Origin: Carya illinoinensis
Lineage: Eukaryota; Streptophyta; Magnoliopsida; Fagales; Juglandaceae
Direction: 5' to 3'
DNA: 64,000 nucleotides
NCBI RefSeq assembly: GCF_018687715.1
Contig: NC_056757.1
Location: 24,771,001 to 24,835,000, forward strand
In this document: positions 49,904 to 59,300 of the stretch, piece by piece
Numbering within the stretch: position 1 is the stretch's first letter
Layout: each line of letters begins with the position of its first letter
Translations under genes and position numbers: made by a program
Notes under the pieces: generated by a model
Seen by the model: only the letters and a program-made list of their open reading frames with translations
Database searches by the model: none
What the model was told of the DNA's origin: nothing

Positions 49904-50123
49904 GTTTGAATGAATATAAATTCCATTTGAATTGAAGTCAAGTCCATTCGAATTAAATTTAGGTTCATTCGAATGGAATATAATTTTATTCGAATGGATT
50001 TTAGGCTAATTCGAATGGAGTTATCTGAGGTCATTCGAATTAATTTTATGTTCATTCGAATGAAGTTAAATTTCATTCGAATGAATATAATTTAATTCGA
50101 ATGGAATTAAAGGTCATTCGAAT
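49904..50123 (+). repeat. 21-bp-period ATTCGAAT array upstream of ORF3
   Basis: Nine perfect ATTCGAAT palindromes start at 49946, 49967, 49988, 50009, 50033, 50054, 50075, 50095 and 50116. Two variants (GTTTGAAT at 49904, ATTTGAAT at 49925) keep the phase. Spacing is 21 bp except for one 24 and one 20. The rest of each unit is purine- and T-rich, often GGAATTTAA-like and ending TTC. The array ends 93 bp before the ORF3 ATG and lies in the predicted leader intron. A minus-strand frame with a 7-residue repeat across it is only a shadow. Confidence 0.9.
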
Positions 50124-50216
50124 AAGCAGTTGTCAACCATGACAGCACAACATCATCATTCCTCTAATTCACTTTAATTAGATCACATATATCTTTTATA
50201 CATCAACAGTATACTA

Positions 50217-51368
50217 ATGGCAAGCAGCAGCGGAAGAAAACGTTCCAGACCCCAGACAGTCGAAAGTACCTCCGCATCTCCTTCTCAACCGGCCGTCAGG
50301 CCTATACTAGTTGAGCGGGAGATCATTCTAGGTGACTTCCGTGACCTCACTTGGGAGGGGCGGAGCATACATGACATCATCACCGATCGTGGATGGACCC
50401 CGATCTGTCGACAGAGGGGCACAACATATCCTGAGATGGTCGGTGAGTTTTACCGTGCCATGGGTGAGCAGTCTGGTGATGCTCTATGCTATAACTTAGT
50501 AGTCCGGGGAGTGAGTATTATATTCTCTCCCCGCGTTATTGCTGAGTTTCTAGATTTGTGGCGAGAGCTTGGTGCCTATCCTGCAGCAGCAGCAGCGAGA
50601 TCAGCGACTGCACCATCTGGAGAGGACACAACAGTCGCATCCTCATCGCCAGTGCCGGATGTACAGACCGCAGAGCTGGATGCTAGCTCGGATGATAGTG
50701 AGAGCGGTGCTGAGGTACCTGATGATGGTCTCACAGACGATCAGGTTCGTGACCCAGTGCGAGACCCTGAGGCTCCTCCATATGATGGTAGTAAAGTGAT
50801 CCGACAGGCCGACTGTATAGCATTTTTCAGAATGCTTAATTTGATTGTTGGGTATAACATTGATCCGAAAAAATACAAGACTGATTTCGGGATCGAGCGG
50901 GCCAGATTTTTGTTACGGTTAGCACGGGGGGAGCCGATTGATCTGACATTATATTTCTTCCTCCGCATTCGCACAGAGTCACGCTATTCGGGTGGAGGTA
51001 GTCTACCATTTGCGCTTTTGATATCTAACCTCTTACTCCATTCAGGGGTTACAGTGACTTTGACTGAGCGGAGGTCGCCACAGATGGGGCTCGTTAACAA
51101 GATCACATTCAGTAAGAGCAAGGGTCACTTGTCGAAGACTCGTGCAGTCCTACAGGATCAGCCTCCGCCTACTAATCCAGCTTCTACTGCCGCTGCCCCT
51201 ATTGAGAGACACCCAGCTGGGGCTACTCCAGATGAGGTACGAGCTATATTGGCGGACCACCGCGACATTTTATTGAGGGACTTCATTCAGCCCATGATGG
51301 AGAAGCTTAAGGACCTAGAAGGACGCTTGCAAACTTTACAGGAATATTTTGATTTATATAATAAATAA
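50217..51368 (+). CDS. CACTA D ORF3, intact 383-aa putative plant transposon protein
   Basis: This is a single uninterrupted frame. Residues 1-30: basic, serine-rich, with GRKRSRP as a possible nuclear signal. Residues 31-115: LVEREIILGDFRDLTWEGR, DRGWTPIC, YPEMVGEFYRAMG and VVRGVSIIFSPRVIAEFL. This resembles the Pfam family called putative plant transposon protein (PF20167, from memory). Residues 120-135: alanine-rich. Residues 150-185: acidic linker. Residues 185-285: APPYDGSKVIRQA, FFRMLNLIVGYNIDP and ARFLLRLARGEPIDL. Residues 316-335: proline/alanine linker. Residues 338-380: predicted coiled coil (IQPMMEKLKDLEGRLQTLQE). Base composition is clearly richer in G+C than the flanks. The start is the first ATG after a predicted acceptor at 50209. 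Function is unknown. Intactness beside broken transposase genes suggests either selection or youth. Confidence 0.85.
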   Translation: MASSSGRKRSRPQTVESTSASPSQPAVRPILVEREIILGDFRDLTWEGRSIHDIITDRGWTPICRQRGTTYPEMVGEFYRAMGEQSGDALCYNLVVRGVSIIFSPRVIAEFLDLWRELGAYPAAAAARSATAPSGEDTTVASSSPVPDVQTAELDASSDDSESGAEVPDDGLTDDQVRDPVRDPEAPPYDGSKVIRQADCIAFFRMLNLIVGYNIDPKKYKTDFGIERARFLLRLARGEPIDLTLYFFLRIRTESRYSGGGSLPFALLISNLLLHSGVTVTLTERRSPQMGLVNKITFSKSKGHLSKTRAVLQDQPPPTNPASTAAAPIERHPAGATPDEVRAILADHRDILLRDFIQPMMEKLKDLEGRLQTLQEYFDLYNK

Positions 51369-52035
51369 ATATTGTTAGTAATTTTTTTACTTTTTTATGT
51401 TGTATAGAACGTCTAACTCATTTTGGAATGTAATTAATGCAGTATAGTTTTTATTTTTACTGTTTGCTAGCCTCTTTATTGTTAATTATATTTTCTTCTC
51501 ATTATACTTAGTGTTCACGATAATTGAAAAAATGACACTATCTTTAAATTAATATTTAGTTAACTAAAATATTTTTAAATTAATTACATAAAATTAATTA
51601 TTTATGAATTTGTAAATATTTTAATTCATTGTAAATCATAATATATAATATATAGAACTTTTTATTTACTTTGGAAATGATAAAAAATTAATAGAAAAAA
51701 TATGTATTCTTACAATTTTAATAATATATCTTTTCAATTAAATAATACCGTTCGAACACGTTAATACTAATTCGAACAAATAATATTGCATTCGAATTAA
51801 TTAATTTTCTGTTCGAATTAAATTTAATTAGTTCGAATGGTATAGATTTTTGGAGACGACCTAATTCGTCTCAGAATCTCAAGTTCGAACTAATTTGTTT
51901 TAGTTCGAACGGATTTATAAGGTTTTCCATGTTTTGAGACGAAATTAAAATTTTGTCTCAGAAAAGTACTTTTAGGGACGAAATTAATTTCGTCCCTAAG
52001 AAATTTCGTCCCTAAAAATTAAATTTCTTGTAGTG
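51369..52035. other. Right subterminal region of CACTA D
   Basis: AT-rich sequence, then TTCGAA motifs (51750-51910), then GTCTCAGAA and TTTCGTCCCTAA words up to the terminus CTTGTAGTG at 52035. No gene. Confidence 0.7.
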
Positions 52036-52367
52036 ACTAAATTTAGCATTCAAACGTACGTGTCTTCCTAATAATACGGTTGAATGTATTAAAATTTAAT
52101 CGACCACTCAATGAAATGTGTTTGAATATATATATACTTTGACGGTTAAACGTATAATTAGTTTACCATTCAAACGTGGATCTGGGACGAAAATTCTTCA
52201 TCCTAGAATCAGCTTTACATTTCAATGCCATTGATCGGTTTTGTTTAGTTTTGTCCCAAAATGTAGTTTCTGAGATGAATTCAGTTTTCATCTGGACAGC
52301 GACACCGGGACGGGACGACTTTGGGACGAGTTTTTTCTGGTTCTCAAAAATATGTTCAGTTGTTGTG

Positions 52368-52911
52368 TATATATCATGTACATATAGATTTGACCTCCAA
52401 GGATTTCTTACATGATCGCAGAACAAGTAGCTAGCAGCTTGGAAAATTAGCCCACAGTTGGGTGCCATTTTCTATGAATTTGAATATTCAATATATTACA
52501 ATTCAACTTGTTGACCAAGGTAATTGATCATTAGTCTATCGCCTCCAATTGTTTGGAGCCAGCTCATACCATTCATTATCTTATAATGGAATTTCTTAGC
52601 TATATATGTATGGAGATACCAATATGCATGATGGGACCCGCTTGTAAAATTGCTTCTTTTGTCAAAAATTATTTATGATAGTGTAAAAAGTCTAGAGCAA
52701 GTTGTTTTATAAAAGATAAGACCCATGAAAGGTACTGGAATTAATAATGGATCTCACTTTTCCGATCCGGTGGCTCTTGATTTATATCTTGTATTCCTTT
52801 TAATTATAGCTAGCAAAGAAAATACATATCCCAATAGTGATGGGTCGGTTATTAATGACAAATAAGTACGATTATTCATAATTCAGAAGATTGGGAAAAT
52901 CAAAATCAAAA
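52368..52911. other. Downstream flank of the MYB gene
   Basis: This is the only stretch between the outer CACTA end and the MYB stop codon. It probably holds the MYB 3' UTR on the minus strand. No separate gene is visible. Confidence 0.4.
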
Positions 52912-54327
52912 TCAAAAGCTATGCCATGCCAGGTCAAAAGGGAACCCATGATCTAGAAACTCTAAGCCGCAGAATCCGGGACTGCCCAGAATTGTATGAT
53001 CATGAACTGGTGACAAATGCAATGATTCAGATTGATCAGCAAAATGCAGCTCGCTCATCCACGGTACTGTTACTTCAATATTAGATAATTCCTCATCATG
53101 ATGATGATCATGAGTACTGACAGTAGTAGTAGTAGTAATATTCGTCGTCGTCGTCGTCATAGGGTTTTCATGAACATTCTGATCCGCCCTGATGACTTGG
53201 ATCAATTTATGAGTCTGATCATCTTCCACCTGATGCGTAGCGTAGCGTGTTTTGGAGGTACCAACAATATCAAGCAGCTTTGTATTTTGGTCTTTGAGGC
53301 CAAGTTTCTTGCACAAGTGTGTGTTCCAGTGGTTCTTTACTTGGTTGTCGGTTCTTCCTGGCACCCTCCCAGCAATCAGCGACCACCTATATATTAATAT
53401 ATAAAAATGATCATTAATTGCATGCCAGCCATATTTATTACCTCCTTGAAAGCATTTATTTATTCCTCTTTTTTTGGGACTCTATGCATGTTTCACATTA
53501 CTCTCATCTACCTACAGAAGATAATGTCAAATAATTGAATCCCCCATAACTTTAATAAATTATCAAACATAATTGACAAGCACTGATTGCAGGAAGGCAT
53601 CCTAAGACGTAGTAAGTCGTGTCTTCTTCAGAAATACAGGTTCTCCTCGAAAGTTACTTCATAAACAAATTAAAAAGGAAATGTACAGATCAAGGAAGCA
53701 CTTCTAGATAGGGAGAGTAATGGTCCAGTGCTGGGAAATAGACTATGAGCTGTGGACTTCGATAGATTTGTCCATTGGATCAGATGATTCAAAATTAGCA
53801 TATACAAAAGCATGATTTGACTGAAACAAATGAATGAGTCAATAATACTAAAAGTCAGACAATAAAACAAGCTTATCTGAAACTACTACAGCAATAAATG
53901 TACAGAAAATGAAGATAGAAAACATGAAGGAGATGATGATAATGATCATCAGAACCTGTTTCCAAGAAGATTATGGAGTCTGATAATGAGATCTTCTTCT
54001 TCCTCTGAGAAGCCACCTCGTTTCACCGTGGGGCTCAGATAGTTAAGCCACCTTAACCTACAGCTCTTTCCACATCTCTTTAAACCTACAAATTAACAAT
54101 TCTCATATATAAGAAAACACGAAACACTACTGCTCTTTTGTTTCCTGTTGAAACAAATGTATAGAATATTGCGATCGAACCAAAACATCAATGTTTCTTT
54201 CTTGATTACCTGTAGTCTTAGAGATGCAGTTCCACTTCCCTCTACCGTGCACTCTAACGTATTCCAGTAGAATCCGGTCCTCCTCCTCTGTCCACAGCCC
54301 TTTCTTGTACTGATTATCAGCGACCAT
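52912..54327 (-). CDS. R2R3-MYB transcription factor (240 aa, three exons)
   Basis: Exons are 54327-54210 (118 nt), 54085-53956 (130 nt) and 53386-52912 (475 nt), total 723 nt, with GT-AG introns at the two positions standard for R2R3-MYB genes. R2 (about residues 10-58) has tryptophans 12, 32 and 52. R3 (about 63-107) has Phe65, Trp84 and Trp103. Residues 71-90 ([20 protein letters not shown]) fit the bHLH-binding motif DLxxRxxxLxxxxxxLxxxR exactly. Such MYBs join bHLH/WD40 complexes controlling epidermal cell fate or flavonoids; [13 protein letters not shown] and [13 protein letters not shown] resemble the WER/GL1/MYB82 group. The C-terminus has a poly-threonine and histidine-rich stretch and ends [17 protein letters not shown] do not see the WVxxDxFELS motif of WER. 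The frame is intact and it is likely a working nuclear regulator. Confidence 0.92.
53120..53158 (-). repeat. Trinucleotide repeat coding poly-threonine in the MYB
   Basis: GTAGTAGTAGTA and GTCGTCGTCGTC runs on the plus strand encode two threonine runs separated by Asn-Ile in the variable C-terminal region of the MYB. Repeat length polymorphism would alter the protein without affecting the DNA-binding domain. Confidence 0.85.
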
Positions 54328-54494
54328 TCTCGTCTCAAAACAGAGGAAGAGAGATTTTACTTTGAAGTAGGCTTCCTTGGCTCCTGTTGGAAAGGCTTTG
54401 TACGTCTCTATGCCTCTGGCTCTTTATTAAGTTCTTGGGCTGCGTGCGAAGCACATGGGTAAGTTTTGTCAACCAAGTCCTTCAACTTTTTGGT

Positions 54495-54505
54495 TTTTAT
54501 ATATA
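54495..54505 (-). promoter_or_regulatory. Probable TATA box of the MYB gene
   Basis: On the minus strand TATATATAAAA lies about 170 bp upstream of the ATG at 54327, which would give a 5' UTR of roughly 140 nt. It is the closest good TATA match upstream of the gene. Confidence 0.5.
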
Positions 54506-54509
54506 GCAA

Positions 54510-54980
54510 CGGTGTTGTAACTTGTAATGGTGCTGAGTGCTAGGATTTGCCTTCATTTGAAAAAATCAAGAAGAAATATGCATAATAATTTGTGTAAAAC
54601 AAAGACTAGTATACTGTTTTTTAATTCCTTTTTTATGATTTTTTATTGGGAAAAAATTGGTTAGTACACATATCAAGACTTCATGTACTAACAAAAACTT
54701 CGCTAGATATCAACGATGGCACAAGCTGGTTAAATAACCTCGCTATCGGTATTTGCTGATCCTTTCCCAAAACCAGTATCATTTCCTTTTGAAAGTGGAT
54801 TCTCGTGAATAATAAATAATTTACAAGAGCTCAGTATGTCAATGTCTGTTTAAAAATGTGATAATTTGTTTTAAAGTTGAAAAGCATCATGAATTTCCCA
54901 ACAGACTTATATATTTATATTAAAACCCTACGAGCTGTGGAATATTGAGATTCTCTTCCTTAGAATTCCTTAGGTTATAT
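54510..54980. other. MYB upstream region up to the copia LTR
   Basis: AT-rich, no open frame. It is the remaining candidate promoter sequence for the MYB gene; a copia element begins 654 bp upstream of the ATG. Confidence 0.4.
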
Positions 54981-55383
54981 TGTAAGAGTTTTATTTAAAC
55001 TCTACGTCCCACACACCATTTTAATAGAATTTAAAATAGCTCAAAACTTATCAATTAAAAGATTAGTAATAATAGGATAAGAAAACTCATAATAGATAAG
55101 ATTAAAATTTTATATCTCTAATTATAATAGATTTCTTGATAATCAGAAATCTATAAATAGCACTGAGGGGTTAAATAATTCTCACCTACAATATTAGAGT
55201 GCATTTAGCCATTGTAAGACACTTAAGAGGCAAAGTTGCTAGGGAGATCCTTCCCTCATAGCCAAATCTAATTCTTCTTCAAACTGATAGAAAAATGTAC
55301 GAATTTATTTATTACTGTTTATTATTATAGATCATATAAAATCAAAGATCCGATAATTAATATTCATGTTAAAATATTTAACA
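54981..55383 (+). repeat. Copia 5' LTR
   Basis: It matches 60503-60929 across its length. An internal CTATAAATAGCA near 55150 is the likely promoter TATA. Confidence 0.9.
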
Positions 55384-55385
55384 TG

Positions 55386-55397
55386 TGGTATTAGAGC
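55386..55397 (+). other. Copia primer-binding site (initiator tRNA-Met type)
   Basis: TGGTATTAGAGC starts two bases after the 5' LTR and differs by one base from TGGTATCAGAGC, the complement of the initiator methionine tRNA 3' end. Confidence 0.85.
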
Positions 55398-55612
55398 TTT
55401 AGGTTATAGATTTTAATGATCTCAATAAAATATTGCACATGCCGTATATCACTTCGATTTCTTTTTGGTCGTGAAAGATAAAAAAGCATACTGCTTCGTA
55501 CCGATATTATGCATCAACTGCTACGCCACACATATGCATAAAATTATAATTTTGATTCTGCATATGTAATATTATTGCATTGATATTCAAGATCTGTATA
55601 TGAAATATATAG

Positions 55613-55658
<46 letters not shown>

Positions 55659-56385
55659 TTGCATATGTGAATTTTTGTGTATTTATGCATATGAAACTAC
55701 TCCCAATTTTATGAACTCTAAACTGTATTTGAGATGGAAACTTAATGATGTTGCACAGTAGTTTTCCTCGGGTTTTCTTTTTTCTTTTCAAAAAAAAAGA
55801 AAAAAAAAAGAGATGAAAGGTTGTTATGGCACTGCGAGGAGACTGAGAACCTCCTCTCCGACGCCTCTATAATGACGGCACAAGGGGCTTTCAAAAGCCC
55901 AACGACTATGGCATAGATTGTTACTTTATAAATAAATAAATAAAAAAGAGGTGAAGAAGAGGTGGACCTCGGCGGCGGGAGGAGGCTGGGGATGCCATGC
56001 CATCTTTTAGTCGCTGGTGAGGACCACTGTTGAGATGCCATGGCAAGGAAGGTGATGCGCTGTGTACTGAACCTTGAGGGAAGGTGCGGCGCAGTGACAA
56101 TTTGAGGAAGAAGGAATATGAAGATTAGGTTTTCATTAAATGTGTAATGGGTTTGGGCTTGGGCCGTGGGTTTCGGCCCAGTCCATTGTATTAAACTGAT
56201 TTATGTTATAAGGCTTTACTGTTTGGAGTGTGGGTCAATTGGGCTTGGCTCAGTCTAAGACAAAAGAAAACAAATGGACCAATGTGCCACTGATGTGGCC
56301 CAGCCCAATAAAAGAACCAAAAAAGGAGGAACAGGCCATTATAGTAGATCCGACCCAAGTCAACACATCCAGTTGACTTACCACC
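55398..56385 (+). other. Copia leader and degraded 5' gag region
   Basis: No coding sequence is readable. The stretch contains a (TG)21 microsatellite (55614-55655), an A-rich run near 55790-55812 and a GC-richer block at 55840-56080 of unknown origin. The gag start expected here is missing. Confidence 0.5.
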
Positions 56386-59300
56386 ATGAAATATGATGGA
56401 GCCAAAGGAATGCAAGAGCGTATCATTGAAATGACAAATATTGCTGCCAGATTAAAAACCCTGAGAATGAAAGTAAAGGAGTCTTTTATTGTTATGTTTA
56501 TTCTGAACTCATTACCACCTCAGTATGGTCCATTCCAAATATATTATAATTTTATTAAAGATAAATGGAATGTGAATGAGTTGACAAGTATGGGAGTTCA
56601 AGAGGAAGTAAGAGTGAAACAATAAAGACATTACTCTGCTAATTTTGTGATCAAAGAAGTTAGAAAGAAAAAGCATCATTATGGTAAAAAGAAACGAATT
56701 GGACCACCAAGAGGAAAGAAGCTTGGAAAAGTTAATCAGGTTCAACATAGTAGTACCAAATGCCACTGGTGTGGGAAAAATGGACACATGAAATTTGAGT
56801 GTCAGAAACGTAAGGCTTGGTTTGAAAAGAAGGGTAAGCCTCTTGCCCTTGTATGTTTTGAATCAAACCTTGTAAACGTTCCTATTAATTCTTGGTGGCT
56901 AGATTCAGGTACTAATGTTCATATTTCTATAACCATGTAGGGATACCTTACAAGCCAAATACCAAGCCCCAGTGAGCGATTTATTTTTATGAGAAATGAG
57001 AATAAGGCTAAAGTTTTGGCCATAGGGACTTTTCGTTTAGTTTTGAGTACTGGTCATTGTTTAGACCTTCATAACATAGTTTTTATGCCTTCTGTGAGGT
57101 GTAATTTAATTTCCCTTTCTAGACTAGATACTGATGGTTATTCTTTTTCATTTCATAATAGTAGTTTCAATTTGCTTAGAGACTCTTTATCTATTGGTTC
57201 TGGGTTTCTTTCTGATGGTTTTTATTGACTTTGTCTCGATAATACATTTGTTCATAATACCTACACCCATAACCATGAAATGTGTATTGGAACTAAAAGA
57301 AAAATGATGAATGAACATTCTTATGACTTGTGGCATAAGAGATTGGGGCACATCTCCAAACAAAAGTTAGAGAGATTAGTAAAAGAAGGGATACTTCCGC
57401 ATTTAGATTTTACTAATCTTGAAGTATGTGTAGATTGCATTAAAGGAAAGCAAACCAAACATACTAAGAAAGATGCCACAAGAAGTAAAGAGCTTCTTGA
57501 AATAATTCACACAGATATATGTGAGCCATTCTCCACTGAATGTTTTGGTGGAGAAAAGTATTATATTACCTTTATAGATGATTTTTCATGTTTTGGATAT
57601 ATCTATATGCTTCATGAGACATCTCAAGTTGTTTCAGTACTTGATGTATTTCTCATGGAGATGGAAAGACAGTTAGATAGAAAGGTGAAAATCATCAGGT
57701 TGGATCGAGGTGGAGAATTTTATGAAAAGTATGACAAATCGTGTCGTAACCCTGGCCAATTCGCCAAACTTCTTGAACAGCATGACATTGTGGCACAGTA
57801 CACGATGTCAAGGACATCAAAGCAAAATGGTGTTGCTGAAAGGCATAATTGGACTTTATTGGATATTGTCAGAAGTATGGTAAGTAATTCTACCTTACCC
57901 AAGTCATTGTGGGGTGAAGCCATTAAGACGACAACTTATATCTTAAACAAGGTTTCTAGTAAGTCAGTTCCAAAAACTCCTTTCGAGCTATAGACTGGTA
58001 GGACACCAAGTTTAAGACACATGCATGTTTAGGGTTGCCCAGCAGAAGTGAGACTTTACAATCCACATGAAAGAAAATTGGATCCTAGAATAGTAAGTGG
58101 GTACTTTATTGGCTACCCAGAGAGATCCAAAGGATATAGGTTTTACTGTTCTAATCACAATCCGAGAATAGTGGAAACAGGGAATGCCAAATTCATTGAA
58201 CTAGGCGAAATCAGTGGAAAAATGGAACCTAAAGATGCGATCATTGAGGAAGTACGAGTAGTTGTCCCTATACGTACACCCTCAGAAAAGATAATGGATC
58301 CTCTAATTGATCATCACAATGATACATTGGAACAAGTAAATGATCACCCATCTCAAAATGATAATACCACTGATGAACCAAGTTCAAAGTTACCAGAACA
58401 GATAGTCTTACACAGATCTTAGAGAGATCAGAGACCTGCTATTTTAGCAGATTATGTGGTATATCTCCAGGAATCTGAATTTGACATTGGAACAAGTGAA
58501 GATCCACTAACGTTTTCACAAGCTATAGAGAGATGTGATTCTAGTAAATGGATCGATGCCATGAAAGAAGAGTTGAAATCCATGGATCAAAATCAAGTTT
58601 GGAATCTCGTTGAGTTGCCCGCAGGGTGTAAAAGAGTCGGGTGTAAATGGGTCTTTAAGACCAAACACAACTTTAAAGACAACGTTGAACAACATAAGGC
58701 CAGACTTGTTGCTCAGTGTTTCACCTAAAAAGAAGGCATTGATTACAAAGAGACATTTTCTCTGGTATCTAAAAAGGACTCTTTCATAATCATTATGGCA
58801 TTGGTAGCTCATTTTGATTTAGAGTTACACCAGATGGATGTGAAAATAGCTTTTCTAAATGGAAGTTTGGATGAAGCGGTCTACATGGAGCAGCCAGAGG
58901 GCTACTTAGAAAAGGGCAAAGATCACCTAGTATGTAGGCTTAAGAAATCAATATACGGGGTTAAGCAAGCTTCCCGACAATGGTACTTAAAGTTCAATAA
59001 TACCATTATTGCCTTTGGATTTAAAGAGAACATCGTTGATCGATGTATATACCTAAAGGTTAGTGGGAGTAAGTTTATATTTTTGATCCTGTATGTTGAT
59101 AATATCTTGTTGGCTAGTAGTGATCTTGGCTTACTTTATGAAACCAAGGGTTTTCTATCTAAGAACTTTGAAATGAAAGATATGAGTGAGGCATCCTTTG
59201 TAATCGGAATTGAAATCCTTCGGGATCGAAAATAAGGACTGTTGGGTTGTCTCAGAAAAGTTACATAAGGAAAGTTCTTGAGAGATTTGGCATGAAAAGT

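Larger units (their letters stand above)
40752..52035 (-). mobile_element. CACTA element D, best preserved, perfect ACT duplication
   Basis: The left end is CACTACAAGAGATATGA; the right end read inward is CACTACAAGAAATTTAA. ACT flanks both ends (40749-40751 and 52036-52038). Subterminal regions repeat TTTCGTCCCTAAA and GTCTCAAAA words, with TTCGAA motifs further in. TNP2 (46684-43088) and ORF2 (42996-41475) are on the minus strand and ORF3 (50217-51368) on the plus strand. The element is 11.3 kb and shows no large internal insertion, so it is probably the youngest of the three CACTA copies. Confidence 0.9.
12140..52367 (+). mobile_element. CACTA element B, composite span with nested LINE, MITE, C and D
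   Basis: The left end starts CACTACAATGGAAATGA. The proposed right end, read inward on the minus strand, starts CACAACAACTGAACATA, and the two stay alignable through ATTTTTG-GA. TAT flanks both ends (12137-12139 and 52368-52370), the 3-bp length expected for CACTA. On the plus strand B carries a TNP2 relic (14629-19296) and ORF2 (19362-25965), and on the minus strand ORF3 (about 12905-14100). Its 3' region continues at 40531-40751 and 52036-52367, between and after elements C and D. The right end is degenerate and the TAT lies in a TA-rich context, so the outer boundary is an inference. Confidence 0.6.

Noticed and set aside
49867..50076. Minus-strand frame with a 7-residue IRM-type repeat
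   Set aside because: It is the shadow of the 21-bp DNA array; the periodicity belongs to the DNA.
49904..50123. Regular spacing reminiscent of a CRISPR array
   Set aside because: Units are 21 bp with 8-bp palindromic cores and no spacer-length unique sequences, inside a plant CACTA element.
52261..52268. TGTAGTT as the right end of CACTA B
   Set aside because: The end at 52367 matches the left TIR better and has a TAT duplication; the sequence at 52261 fits subterminal repetition.
54093..54338. 81-codon minus-strand frame starting [10 protein letters not shown]
   Set aside because: It is an alternative frame through MYB exon 1 and intron 1; the MYB frame starts at 54327.
55507..55791. Frame with HTHTHT repeat
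   Set aside because: It crosses the (TG)n microsatellite in the copia leader.
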